A stretch of DNA of 64,000 nt from Epinephelus fuscoguttatus (Eukaryota; Chordata; Actinopteri; Perciformes; Serranidae): assembly GCF_011397635.1 (NCBI RefSeq), contig NC_064761.1, forward strand, positions 36,916,143 to 36,980,142. The letters are read 5' to 3'. The notes beneath the pieces were generated by a model. The model worked only from the letters and a program-made list of their open reading frames with translations, was not told where the DNA came from and searched no databases. Both the position numbers and the translations under genes were made by a program. Within the stretch, counting starts at the first letter, position 1, and each line of letters begins with the position of its first letter. This document shows positions 34,451 through 46,400 of this stretch, piece by piece.

Positions 34451-37400
34451 ATGGTGCGCAATGTGGATGACCTGGACTTCTGCCTGTCCTCCCACCCTCA
34501 GAGCATCCTGGAGGGCCTGCGCTCCCTCTGCTCTCACCCCAAACTGGTGGATGTAACATTAAGCGCGGGCGGCCGGGACTTCCCCTGTCACCGCGGCGTG
34601 TTGGCCCTCTGCAGCGCGTACTTCCGCTCCATGTTCTCAGGGGACTTTGTGGAGAGCATAGCTGCACGTGTGGAGCTTCATGACGTTGATCCTGATATAC
34701 TCAGCTGCTTGCTGGACTTTGCATACACAGGCAAACTGACCATCAACCAGAGCAATGTGGAGGGGCTGATCTGCACCTCCAGCCAGCTGCAGTTCCAGAC
34801 GGTGAGAGCCGTGTGCAGCCGATACCTTCAGCACCAGATCGATGCGACCAACTGCCTGGGAATACTGGAGTTTGGGGCGATCCATGGGTGCCCTGAGGTG
34901 ATGGCCAAAGCGTGGGCCTTCCTCTTGGAGAACTTTGAGGCTGTGCAGCAAGGTGAGGAGTTTCTACTGCTGGGAAAGGAGAGATTGGTCGCCTGCCTGT
35001 CCGACGAAGGACTACAAATCCGGACAGAGTGCACCCGCGTAGAGGCCATCCTGAAATGGGTCAGGCACCACAAGGAGTCTCGGCTCTGCCACCTCCCTGA
35101 ACTCCTCACCTTATCCCGTCTCCATCTACTCAGCCTGGACTACCTGGCTGACACCCTGCTGAAGGACAGCCTGGTGCAGGCCTCTCCCAGCTGCAGAGAG
35201 ACTGTGGACAAAATACACAGAGAGGTTAGTGAGTTCACACTTCCTCCATCTTTCCTCTCTTATCTTTGTTTGCACAATCTGAGCAGATTTTTCAAAACAG
35301 TTGTGACTTTTATTCCTCTAGAAGCTGGATTTGGCACCAGAACAGACGGACAGACTCAACTCTCAGAGTCCACAACCAAACCTGCAAGAGGTGCTGCTGG
35401 TGATGGGAGGACGTTCACTGGATGACTCAGATGATGAAGACGACTCCGATGAAGAGGACAGAGACCCACGACTGCAACGACTGCTGCCCAGGAACTTTGC
35501 CTTCTACAACACAAAGACAAGTACAAACAATCTTTTTTTTTTTTTTGGCACATTTCAAAATGTCAAGTTTGTTTAAGTTCAGAATCCATTTCAGGACAAA
35601 AATTTGTTGTGAAATGTTTGTCATGTTCCTAAAAACAGTTTGGCAGATGTGCTGCAGGTCGTTAAATGTAGTGTTGACAGAAAAACAGCTTTGCGGGAAC
35701 GCGGCCTGGATGTGACAGAATTGGACTGTCTTCTCAGTTCCTCAAATGAGCATTTTATTGTGCAGAGCTGGAAGAAGGCATCCGTGTTCTGATTTTCATA
35801 TGGGATGTTAACAAAAAGATTGCTGCATTTAATTTTAAGATTTCTGGTTTTACATTCAGGCATGACAACTGTAACCACAATGGTGAGGGCTGTGCCAGCA
35901 AAGTTATGTGTTCTTTAACTGTCTTGACCTAACTTTGACTTTTTCAATGAGGACATTTGTGCGTCTTTGCCTAATTTTTCTGGTATACATCTGTCATGTG
36001 CACACTGTGTTTGCGACTGCGTTTGAACTGAGTTTTTAAGGTAAAGTGTGTCAGATTAAGAGGGATTTGGTGGCGTCTAACAGTGATTGCAGATTACATC
36101 CAGTTTAAACTTCTCCCGACCAGAATTCTTTGAGTGTTCATTGTTCAGCAGTTTTATTTTTGGGGGGGCCGCATTATCCACAGACGTCTCTTCCTTTCCA
36201 AAACAAATGAACCAGGCTATTAGAACCACTAAAACACTCAATGAAACAGTTTCAAGCTAAAAATCAGTGCATCTCCGACGCTATTTGGCATCTCAGACAC
36301 AGGCGGGTTGCCCACAACATACTGTTGTGTGCTCACCACTTTCCTCTCGTAAGGTAATTTGTGCTTACTTTTTTCTGATCCAGATGTTCAGGAAGTTTTA
36401 TTGTGAGCCGTATTATTCACAGAGGTCTCGTCCTCTCCAAAACAAACAGACCAGGTGATTGAAACTGGTAAAAACACTGGATAATGCAGTTTCACGTTAC
36501 AAATCTATGTATTTCTGACACAGTTTGGCATGTCGTTGTGGGTGGCTAGTTCAATACATGCTAATGTGAAGTCACCTTTTTACTCTGATAACACAAGATC
36601 CAGATGTTCAGGAAGTGAAGGCTGAATTATCCACAAATGTCCCCCCTTTCAAAAACAATTGAACCAGGTGATTTAAACTGCCAGAAACACCTAATAAAGC
36701 AGTTTCACGAACGCCAGCATTGCTACTGCAGTTGGGCTTTTTACTGTGGTGGCTAACGCAAAAATGCAAAAACGCCATTGGCCCTTTCTGGGCTGGTCCA
36801 TTCTAGAAACACGTCGGTGCAACATGGCGATCTCCATGAACGAATACCTGCTCCCTGTGTAGATATAAACGGCTCATTCGAAGGAAACAAAAACACAACT
36901 ATTTTTATTTTCAGGTCATTGCAAACCTAAGAAAATATACTAATTATAGTATATTCCATTCTGCCAATATGTCCCCTTAAATCCTCTACACTGGATCTTT
37001 AAAAGGCGATGTAAATGAGGTCCCTGAGTGTGTCTTCCTGGGTTCCACAAATGAGGGGCCTGCACAGTGAAAGCTCTGTCATCTAAAGTGACAGGTTGAG
37101 ATTTTGGATCCTCCACACTTGAGGATCTCAGGCACCAACCAGGCTTATAGGGAATTAGCAGATCACAGATATAGCTCAACTCAACTCAACTCAACTCAAA
37201 TTCATTTGGAGAGCACATTTAAAAACAACTCATGTTGACTGAAGTGCTGTATAAAAGGAATAAGATGCTAAGACACAAGCACAGCTGTCGGGTACACAGC
37301 TTATATCTTCAGAGACACAACACACACAGGCACACATCAGAAAAAGCCACATCAGGGGGACTCAAACGCTAATGAATAAAAGTAGGTTTTGAGCCTGGAC

Positions 37401-40400
37401 TTAGACGAGTCAGTGGAAGGGGCGAATCTGATTGGGAGGGTGACGCTGTTTCATAGTTCAGGGGGAAACACAGCTAAGGCACAATCATCGGTGTGATGTG
37501 GTTGCTTCTCTTAGTATGAGTTAAAGTCAAGTCCTTGGATGTTTTGCCTGCTGATGCCAGTGTTTTGTAGTCATCAAGTCTGGAGGAGACAGAAGCGTGG
37601 ATTGCCGAGGAAAGACATGAGCTGATCTTCATTTAATATATCTCTGTGAAAACTTTTTGCTTTCCCTCTGCATGGTGCTCAAACATGACCTCCCTTTTCT
37701 TCTACTCTGCAGAACAATGGCATGAGCTCCCTAACTTCCCCAACCCTAACAAGTGGGGCTACGCCATGATCTCCTTGAACAATGATGTATACGTCACAGG
37801 TGAGTGAACTGCACTCAACACAGAAACTTGAGGGGCAAAAATAAAAAACGATGAACAGTTTTGAGCACCGATCTTGTGAGGAATGTAAAACATTGACACT
37901 TTTGACAAAGTGCTCTTGTCTGTCTGACAGGGGGCTCGCGAGGTTCGAATACCAACACCTGGTCGACCACAGAGACCTGGAAGTACATCACAAGAGAGGG
38001 GAGGTGGGTTACTGTGGCACCCATGCTCCGGCCTCGGACTAACCACACGTCAGCAACTCTCAACGGGGAGATTTACGTCATTGGAGGTAATAAAATAAAC
38101 ATAGTCCTGCATGTGGTGCCTTAAACCTGCAGTGCAATGGAAAACTTTGACGAGTAGCGCATCTGCCCTCAATCGCTGACCTGTGCTTATAGTTTGTAAG
38201 AATTTGCTTTCTTCTTTGTGGTTGAATAGTTTCAGTGATGGCCAAGTTCGAGGAACAGGGCAGTATTTTAGATGAGCGCTTGGGCTGCTCCAACACACAT
38301 CTTTAAAGGGACACTTAACCCCAAAATCAAAAATACATATTTTCAGTCTTTGGCATTTTGAGCACCACAAGCCGAGTGCCATCTAGTTCCGTTATACTGA
38401 ACAGAAGGCAGACATCTCTACGGCCGATATCTCCAATACCCAGCAACTCACACCAAGACAAATTAGAGGAATAAATAGCACTACAGGCAAGAGGAAATGT
38501 ATATGTTTTTGATTTTGGGGTGAACTGTTCCTTTGGGATTCGATATCATCACTCATTTTACTTACATTTCCTCCTTTAGGCACAACGTCAGATCGTGTTG
38601 AAGTCGAGCATTACGACCCTTACACCGACACCTGGGCATTGACGTGCCCGGCCTTGAAATACGTGACTAATTTCACCGCCACGGCGTGTCACGGGAGGCT
38701 CTATGTGATTGGCTCATGTGCTGTCAAGTACAATGCACTGACTATGCAGTGTTACAATCCTGTTATAGGTAAGGATGATTTACGCTAACCTCATGTCTCC
38801 AAGGGGTCAGCTCTCTTTTTTTTTTTTTAACCCAACTCTAAATTAAATAATGACAATTTAAAAAATGTTTTATTATTAGCAATATTATTGTATTTTTTTT
38901 TAATTATGTGTTTATTCATTTAAGGAACAAGAACAGAGAAACGTTGACAGTGGTAGAAGCAGTGTCTGATGTTCTGTACACATGTATCATTTCTAACACC
39001 AGTCCTTTAATGGGCTTTGATAGTTCAAGTAATCATTAAATTACATGTTACAATTTAGAAATGCACGTGCAGTATTTCATTCATTTATGCAGTCCTGTTG
39101 ATGTAGCTTCATTTCCAATAGCTTCTGATAGCTCTCCTACTTGCTATGTATTAGTACTCTAACCAAATATTGATTGGCTCATAGTAAGGCTGGGCGATAT
39201 CTCGATATTTTGGATATATCGATATTTTTTAAAACAAGATATGGAATGCAACGCTATCGTTTACATCAATATGATCTGTTGCTGCACGCTGTCACGCCTG
39301 TTTCTCCACCCCACAGCCGCTGCTTCTTTCTCCCTCTCTCTCTCTCTCTCCCTCACACACACGCACATTCTGCCCCGCCCCGCCCAAAATTTAAAGCCCC
39401 ACTGTTGCGCGGGAAAAAAGTAATCCTCTGTTCATTCATCCTGAAAAACGTATGAAACATTCACTTCACTATCCACCTTTATTTTCTTGACTCCATGCGA
39501 GCTACCGGTCAACAAGTGCCATGTGTAAAAACAGAAGCTTGGTCTGCGTGATGTTTGATTGCCGTGCCTGTGACCCGCAACTTTCGTTTCCGAAATGGTC
39601 GCTATCGCTAATGTGCTCACTTACATGCATTTTATTTATTCAAATTTTATTTTATTTACTTCAAATGTGATCCTTCTGAGCTCCCAGATCAAACTCTCTG
39701 GCGGGCCGCATATCGGAGTTTGCAATCAGTGCGGCTGGCTGAAACTTAAAGTCTTGCGGTGGCGCAGCTACCGTAGGACCACCGCCTTTTAAAGTGGCCA
39801 TTTATTCATTATGGAAAATATCGATATATATCTTACACTGAAATTCCAGGTAAAGATATCGAGATAGTGATTTTATTCCATATAGCCCACCCTTAATTCA
39901 GAGTACATTTTGTTATAAAGCTATTAACAGAAGTCCCAACTATCCAAACACAATATTCAATTCAGTGTAGATATTCTTTATTTTTCTAAATCATATGTTT
40001 TTACATGTTTGTTTTCTTTTTACAGACAGCTGGATCAGTATATGTTCACCCTTCATCCCTAAGTATTTGTCCTCTCCTCGTTCCGTCTGTGTGGATGGCA
40101 TCATATATCTGGTTGCCGACAACACTAAGAAAGTCTACTCTTACGATCCAGAGGCAAATATGTGGCAGAAGGTAGACTTAGACAGTCCTCAGTATCAATG
40201 CTAATTTCAGAGGATTAAAGCAAAAAAAAAAAAAGATCAGTTTTATTCTCCTGTTATTTTGCCTTCAGCTGTGTTGTGACTTTCCCCTCTCCTCAGGTCC
40301 AGCTTCTCCACATGCTTCACGAGAATGGCGGCCTGGTGTCGCTGGATGGGAAGCTGTATGTCACCGGAGGCCATTGGAAAGGTATGGAGGGGGACTACGG

Positions 40401-40545
40401 GGTGGAGGTGGAGGTGTACAACCGAGCCGCCAACACCTGGGAGGTGGAGAGCTTCCTGCCAAGACTTTGGTTCTACAGCGGAGTCTGCACCATCTTCCTC
40501 GACCCATCCCAGTGGCCTGAGGTTTTCCCCATGGAGTCAGCATAA
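34451..40545 (+). CDS. klhl30: Kelch-like protein 30 (BTB-BACK-kelch), 7 coding exons
   Basis: Probable substrate adaptor for a Cullin-3 ubiquitin ligase (family role); its substrate is unknown. Exons: 34451-35224, 35322-35520, 37713-37799, 37931-38086, 38580-38768, 40026-40171, 40297-40545; 599 aa. The start is the ATG in gaccatgg, reading [10 protein letters not shown], identical to the start I recall for mammalian KLHL30. The BTB domain lies at about 24-135 ([29 protein letters not shown]) and BACK at about 140-245 ([25 protein letters not shown]). Kelch blades follow from about residue 280, with [60 protein letters not shown] and [13 protein letters not shown]. An acidic run (residues 292-306, [13 protein letters not shown] core) sits in the first blade loop. 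The large first exon holding BTB and BACK is usual for kelch genes. Confidence 0.96.
36036..37002 (-). mobile_element. TTAA-target DNA transposon in klhl30 intron 2
   Basis: TTAA at 36036-36039 and 36999-37002. Read on the minus strand it starts agatccagtgtagaggattt and contains gagccgtttatatctacaca and gccatgttgcacc, matching the element at 48562-49082 (cagtgtgtaggatttaaggg, gagccgtacatatctacata, gccaagttgcacc). Internally it holds diverged repeats (agatgttcaggaagt at 36383 and 36602). Confidence 0.7.
37010..37620. repeat. Interspersed repeat-like sequence, family unsure
   Basis: A simple (actca)n stretch at 37175-37198 is followed by gagcacatttaaaaacaact and gaagtgctgtataaaagg, a phrase I associate with dispersed fish retroelement 3' parts. 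No ends resolved. Confidence 0.4.
38303..38534. mobile_element. Short TTAA-type MITE in klhl30 intron 4
   Basis: Inverted ends: aaagggacacttaacc plus ccaaaatcaaaaatacat on the left, atgtttttgattttgggg plus tgaactgttccttt on the right. The core caccacaagccgagtgccat and agatatctccaat-like words match 31253-32777. TTAA is present on the left only. Confidence 0.75.
39185..39895. mobile_element. hAT MITE in klhl30 intron 5
   Basis: Ends are taaggctgggcgatat and atatagcccaccctta, with atatcgatat words close to both. The flanking 8-mers agree at only five positions, so the insertion is old. Confidence 0.75.
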
Positions 40546-40808
40546 TGGCCTCCTGTCCTGACGGGACTAAACTCAGGGTCAGAGAGTTCACAGAGACGTG
40601 TTACTATCATTCATACCGTGTTACAACACAAGTGGAATGTTGATCCCAGGATGTCATTGTGCCCCAGAATAGTGTGTTACATGATTCTCAGGTATTCGTG
40701 GCTGTTTTAGGGCCTTGCTCGGCCGCTCAGCAGGTGTTTATTTATACTTTGTATCACGTGTTTGAGATCCAAATTCCTTTGTGTATTATTGAATAGAGCT
40801 TGTGAATC

Positions 40809-40814
40809 ATTAAA
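40809..40814 (+). terminator. klhl30: Possible klhl30 polyadenylation signal ATTAAA
   Basis: The variant signal ATTAAA lies about 265 bases after the stop codon in AT-rich DNA, followed by a tttgtagcgtgagttttatt stretch. It is the best candidate before the hAT at 40978. Confidence 0.4.
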
Positions 40815-40977
40815 TCTTTGTAGCGTGAGTTTTATTATTGTTATTGGTTGTACATCACCAGTTTGGAATGCTGAGATTATTATTAGGGTCATTTCTGTTA
40901 TGTAGCAACATTTATGCCCGCATAGTTTATGTCCTCTTACTTTCTTTAAAATGTGTCAGATATTTATAACAAATGGT

Positions 40978-41270
40978 CAGTGTTGGAGATGTTACTTTTG
41001 AAATGTATTAGGTGAAAGATTACCGGTTACCCTGTTAAAACTTTTTAGTTACTTTTCTAACAAATGTCTTAAACTGCTGAAAAATATCCAGAAATAGGCT
41101 CTGCCAAAAAAAAGGGGATTCCTGCATGGTGAAAAGACGCAAAGCAACAAAATGAATGTGATATTCTACATATAAATTTTTAAGTGAAAAGAATATATTC
41201 AGATGTAACCCCTTTGTAATCACCAACATTTTGGAATTTAATCACATGTAACTAGTTACTCTCAACACTG
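40978..41270. mobile_element. hAT MITE with perfect 8-bp TSD
   Basis: Ends are cagtgttgg and caacactg, flanked by caaatggt at 40970-40977 and 41271-41278. The interior shows the gttacttttgaaatgtatta and gtaactagttact motifs common in fish copies. Confidence 0.9.
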
Positions 41271-41379
41271 CAAATGGTTTAACGTCTACTTTGTCACACA
41301 AACACAGAGTAATGACTTTATATAAACCACTGGCGGATGAAGTGCAAAACATTGATCATCTTGTTACAATACAGTGTTT

Positions 41380-42165
41380 TGCAGGGAAATCTTTGGTCCT
41401 GGCATTGATGTGGATACCAAATCATGTAGGAAAGAAGCAAGCACTCTCAAAATAAATCCACTCAACAGGTGCACGGCCAAAAGCAGCAGTGCGTCACACA
41501 CTGAAGAAGACTTTCTGTCGAAACGTCTGTGTTTCTGGTAACGCCACCCAAGTTGGTTTATTAAATTTACCAAAAGGACATTTGTGAGTGCTTGTTTCTT
41601 TTCTTTTTTTATTGATGTGGATACCACCTGACACTCAAACACCATTGCAGACCAAGTACCCCCCCCCCCATGGCAACAGAACATCCCGATGGCAGTGACA
41701 ATGCACCATGCTACACTGTAAAACCTGCTCAGGAATGACCCGAGGAACATGAGCCCCCAATCTGGTCTAGCATTCGTGGGATGTGTCAGTACCCCAGAGG
41801 TACCACTGATTCACAGTGGGGCCTCCTTGGATCTGACTTGGATATGACCTGGCAAGGCATGGACACAGGGGTGTCCTGTGGTGTCTGGCACTGGGGCATC
41901 GGTGACGGAGCCTTTATGTCCCGTTATGAGGCGGGGTACTGCTACGTCCAACGGATGCTTGATCAGATTGGGATCTCAGAAATTTGGAAGCCAGCTGGAT
42001 GCCCTGAGTTCATCATCACATTCCTTAGGTCATTCCTGAACATTTTTTTTGTGGTGTGGCAGGGTGTGTTATCTTGCTGGTGGGGAATTCCATTGCCATG
42101 AGGCGGGGTATGGAGCTTGGTCTGCAACTGTGTTTGGATGGGGAGAACGTCAAGTGGCATTCATA
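41380..42165. repeat. Composite repeat block with an internal insertion and inverted halves
   Basis: Words near 41725-41775 (gctcaggaatgacccgagga) recur inverted at 41955-42050. A 193-bp insertion at 41420-41612 splits the left part and is bordered by a 15-bp duplication, ttgatgtggatacca (41405-41419 and 41614-41628). The insertion has its own inverted ends (aagcaagcactctcaaa and tttgtgagtgcttgtt). The open frame at 41781-42101 follows the repeat and is not a gene. A matching end, gttttggctgatt, occurs at 42490 after the SINE. Confidence 0.6.
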
Positions 42166-42422
42166 TGGGGCGGCTGTGGCTCAGGGGTAGAGCGGGTCGT
42201 CCATCAATCAGAAGGTCAGCGGTTCGAGCCTCCAGTCTGCATATCAAAGTATCTGTATGTCAAAGATACTGAAGCCCAAATTTCTTCCGATGGCTGTTCG
42301 TGTGTGTGAGTGTGTTTAAAAACTGAGTAGCAGGTGGCACCTTGAATGGTAGCCTTGGCCACCTGTGTATGAATGTGTGTGTGAATGTGATGTGGCGCTA
42401 TACAAAATGCAGGTCCATATGA
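42166..42422 (+). mobile_element. tRNA-derived SINE (family B)
   Basis: Starts ggggcggctgtggctcaggg, with A-box tggctcaggggtagagcggg and B-box ggttcgagcc. The 3' body has ggccacctgtgtatgaatg and ends gcgctatacaaaatgcaggt. A sister copy is at 51815-52060. Confidence 0.88.
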
Positions 42423-43066
42423 ATGCTAGAACATTATTTTGTAACTAGATAAAAAATATCATTCGCTTCATCCATCAGTGGTTCTAATGTTTTGGCTGAT
42501 TATTATATATATCTACAATGTTTGAAAGGCAGATTTTCAGGAAGTGACATAATTTTCTTTGGAGGGAACTCGAAGGGTAAAGTTGAATAAGATTAAACTT
42601 TCACTCGTGTTTTTTCCCCCCTTATGTGTCATTAATCTGTTTGTCACATTCTTAGTTGTTCCAACCTCATCAGCTAAATTATGAAGAATGTTTGTCTGAT
42701 CAAAAACAAAATTCAAAAACATATTTGATATAGTTATAAAAGTTCTGTTTTATGTCTAGGTGGTTAGCTAGATAAATCTGGATCACTCACAGAGCTAAAG
42801 CTAATTCAGCACATTAGCTCTGTGTCATTTTCCCCCCTGACCTATATAAACCATTCCACCCATAATAATTATTATTTGAGCACCTGAGATTGGCCAATAT
42901 GTGTTCCAGAGTTAAAAATGGCACCTTTAATAAAATGTGTTCCTGAAGAATAGTCCAAAAAAAAAAAAGAAAAGTAAATCCTCTCTGTGGAAACACTCCT
43001 CAATTTGTCCTCAGTGTCTTGATGATCATTAACCCACTGGAATCCAGTTGCTTGTTCTCATGGCGT
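42423..43066. other. Intergenic DNA before the crocc2 promoter
   Basis: Mostly AT-rich. A short palindrome-like pair (cagagctaaagctaat and cattagctctg, 42791-42822) may be a MITE piece. Nothing else recognised. Confidence 0.4.
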
Positions 43067-43141
43067 CTTGCCATGGCAACACCCAAGCCAGCATTCTGTT
43101 TCTATGGCAACGGCCCGGAAGCGCCTGGTCACCTTGGCAAC
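43067..43141 (+). promoter_or_regulatory. crocc2: Three RFX-type X-box motifs upstream of crocc2
   Basis: Motifs: CTTGCCATGGCAAC (43067-43080), GTTTCTATGGCAAC (43098-43111) and GTCACCTTGGCAAC (43128-43141). They resemble the X-box consensus bound by RFX factors, which drive ciliary genes (family knowledge). They start 31 and 30 bases apart and stand about 310-390 bases before the start codon of a ciliary rootlet gene. Confidence 0.65.
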
Positions 43142-43452
43142 GTCGACCTGGGATTAGAGCGGTGCTTGTTGCCTGCAGTCCTTCCTAAAGTTTCCTGGCT
43201 AAAAAGTTGTGTCAGTGATTTCTTTTCAACTTTCTTTGCTTATCTGTGAGCAGGTACCAGCTCTGTGCCACCTTTACGTATTTATTGTGACATTATTTTA
43301 ACGTGAAGTTAAGTTTGTGCTTTGTTTGCGTCAACATTTGACTTCTCTCTACCTTAAACTTTATTAGCGCTAAGCTAAGGTTAATGTTCGTCGAATGAAA
43401 CCATTAATGTTATTAGTTAACGTGTCATTGTTGAGGCTGGGCCAGTTTTGAC

Positions 43453-46400
43453 ATGAGTTCTCAACGGGAGCAAGGTGCACACTCACCCAGGCTGGAGGCT
43501 GTGATTCAGGTGGGTATAACTTCTCCTCTGTGTTAGCTGCCATCTTTAATATTTTAACAGGCTTTTTTTCACGGTTGACACTTTGGCATGTCACAGCAGG
43601 AAAATCACAGGTGTAGCTAAGTAATTAACGAAATTAAAGATGGCTGAGTTTCATTTATGCCAGCTGCTTCAGTTTCAGGGTCCTGGTGTTGTGTTTGCTG
43701 ACTCACACTGTCATGTTTTAATGGGACATTTAAATAGTGCAGTATTGGTTTTAGTAACACCTGTGACGAGTCAAAATGGCTGCTGTCAGAAAGACCTATT
43801 GAGAGAGGAATAACTCAGATAATTTACCAAAGTAAAAGTTTGTGTAAAAGTGTAGAAACTGTCTGTTACAAGTAAAAATAAAAGTCAGACATTCAAAGTT
43901 TTACTTGAGTAAATTAACAGCATCAAAATATACCTGAAGTACTCATTATGCAAAATGCCTCATCTCAGAATAATATGTATTTTATTACTGTATTAAAATT
44001 ACTGATGACATGAACATTATGATGTCGCAGCTGGTAAAGACAAAGCTAATTTTAACAAGGTTATATAGATATAGTTTAGTATTAAGTGGCAGTTTCTAAT
44101 AATATTTTATACTAATAATCCGAAATTGCAGCAACTAAAGATTTAGACTAAATGTAGTAGAGTAAAATATACATTATTTGAATAGAGTAGAATTATAAAG
44201 TAGCAGAAAAAGCGTGTTTCAAATTGCACTAAAGTACAGTACTTGAGGAAATGTACTCAGTTGCTTTCCTCCACTTGAAATGTAAATTGCACAAATACCA
44301 CAATAAAGTAATTAAATAGGTCTAAGTGAATTAATTACCCCAATGAATTGAAATATTCAGTGCATTTTGTTAGTGCAAAGTAATTTCCATTTTATGTTAC
44401 TTCATACTTCTATTACATTAAATTTCAGAGGGAAAAAATGTGCTCTTTACTCCACCTCATTTATCTCTCAGTAATAGTTACATATTATAACTATAACAAT
44501 ATAATGCAATGTTATAAATAAGAATCCCCCAAAACTATATTAAGTGGTTAAAATAATCTACAACTTGGCCAGCGCAGTTTTGAGTGTCACTTCCATAGTA
44601 ATTAATTAATCATGATAATCCAATATGTATTCATGTTTTTTTTACTGCTCCCGTGCAATACCCTAATAACCTGCAGCTTTAACAAAAGATATTCCCAACT
44701 TGGGTTCAATAAAGTACATCCATCCATCTACTAATATAAAATACATCATATATAAACCTCTGAAAGGCTCCATTCTGCATAACGAGCACCGTAATTGTTG
44801 AGTAAGTACATTTTGTTGCTTATTTTTCTGTATTTTTACTTTAGTAAAGTTTGAAAAGTGATGTCACTACTTTTATCTAAGTAAGTCTAACCTCAGTGAG
44901 TTGGGTCTGCTCAGTTGTGTGACATGTTGGGGTGACTGTATGATTGTAGAAGTTGGAGGAGTCTCTGCTTCACTCTGATGGCAGCTCAGGAGAGAGGACA
45001 CTGACACTTCCCGGTGATGGACAGGAGTCCGGTGTCACGCCTACACCTGTCCGCACCCGCATCCGGCAGATCATCACCAGTAACCTTGCAGAGCAGCCAG
45101 CTGGTAGGAAAGAGAGCTTTAATTCAAACTGAAGTCACGCAGTTCAAACAATAAATCTGCCTCGCTAGATGTTATCACTATACCCCATGTGGCAGGATTG
45201 ACACTTCTGTATGCATGATCTGTTTCCGTATCCCAGGTGAGAGCTCTGAGGTCAGCGAGCTGGAGGAGAGCAGGGCCCTGAGGGAGCAGCTTTCTCCAAG
45301 CCACATGGACCGTAACCAGCCGCGAGTCAAACAGGCCAGTCTCACAGAGAGGGTAGGAGTGACACAGGGCGGCCACACATTCTCAGGTCAAGGCCAAGCT
45401 GTTGAACAATATTTACATTTAAGCATTTGTGATACTAATGTGATTCTAGTAGAAATATTGTCATCAGAAATAACGAAATGCTCAGGTGGCATCATCTAGC
45501 TAAGTACACATTATCGTCCTGTTATTTTTGATTTAAACAACAATACATGGGGACTGTAGTTTTGTCATGACCATAACCGTGTCAGTGTGTGTAACTGCGA
45601 TCATGACAAGCACCTCTTCAAATACTATCTCTAAACACCCCCTGTTACATTTTCCAACCCTGTTTTGCTCCTAACTGCATCGGCAGACATTGTTTATAAT
45701 GTCAGATGTCAATGCGGCTCTTACAGGCGTTGGAGTATGTAATACTGTTGATGGTGAATTTGTGCAGTTTTGTTTGGAGATGAGATCAAGAGGGTCAACC
45801 ACACTAGAGCATTGACTGCAAAAAGCTACCTGCATTTGAAATGGAATATGGTTACAGTAAACATCAGTGTACCGCCACTCTTTCCAGCAGGGAAAGCCTT
45901 TTGGGGCTGAACAAACAAACAGTGCGGGCAGCTTGAAACAGCTTCGCATGTACTGTAGTGAAAGCTGAGGGAGAGAAAGTTTGGAATATACATGTACAGA
46001 CTCTTGATTGAATTAATGCAACTTGGCACAAGCACTTTATGTCATACGTTTTTTTTAATTAACTGCTGTAGAATTATAGTGTACATATTACACTAAGTAC
46101 TGTATAAGATCCATTGTGTGTGTGTGTGTGTATGTGGGGGGGTGAGTGAGTGTGGATGCATGTGCGTGTGTGTTTGTAAGTGTAAATAAGAAAGGGGAGG
46201 GTGGTTCATGAAGGGTTTCCTTGTGGTCTGTTCAGGTAGACTCAGACCCCCCTGTGCTCACAGGGACCGGCGTCTCCCTTCACAGCCCCCCATGGTTGCC
46301 CCTCCATGTAGCGGCTGCTACATGGGGGGAAAACTGTGAAGGTCACCGGCCTCCTCCCCTGAGACTGTTGAAGAAAAAGCTCATTTTTCACGGAGCACAA

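Noticed and set aside
41781..42101. 106-aa open frame between klhl30 and crocc2
   Set aside because: It coincides with a composite repeat having inverted halves, and its translation shows no domain pattern.
40546..43066. erfe, expected after klhl30 from human gene order
   Set aside because: No C1q-like or collagen-like exon could be found in this interval.
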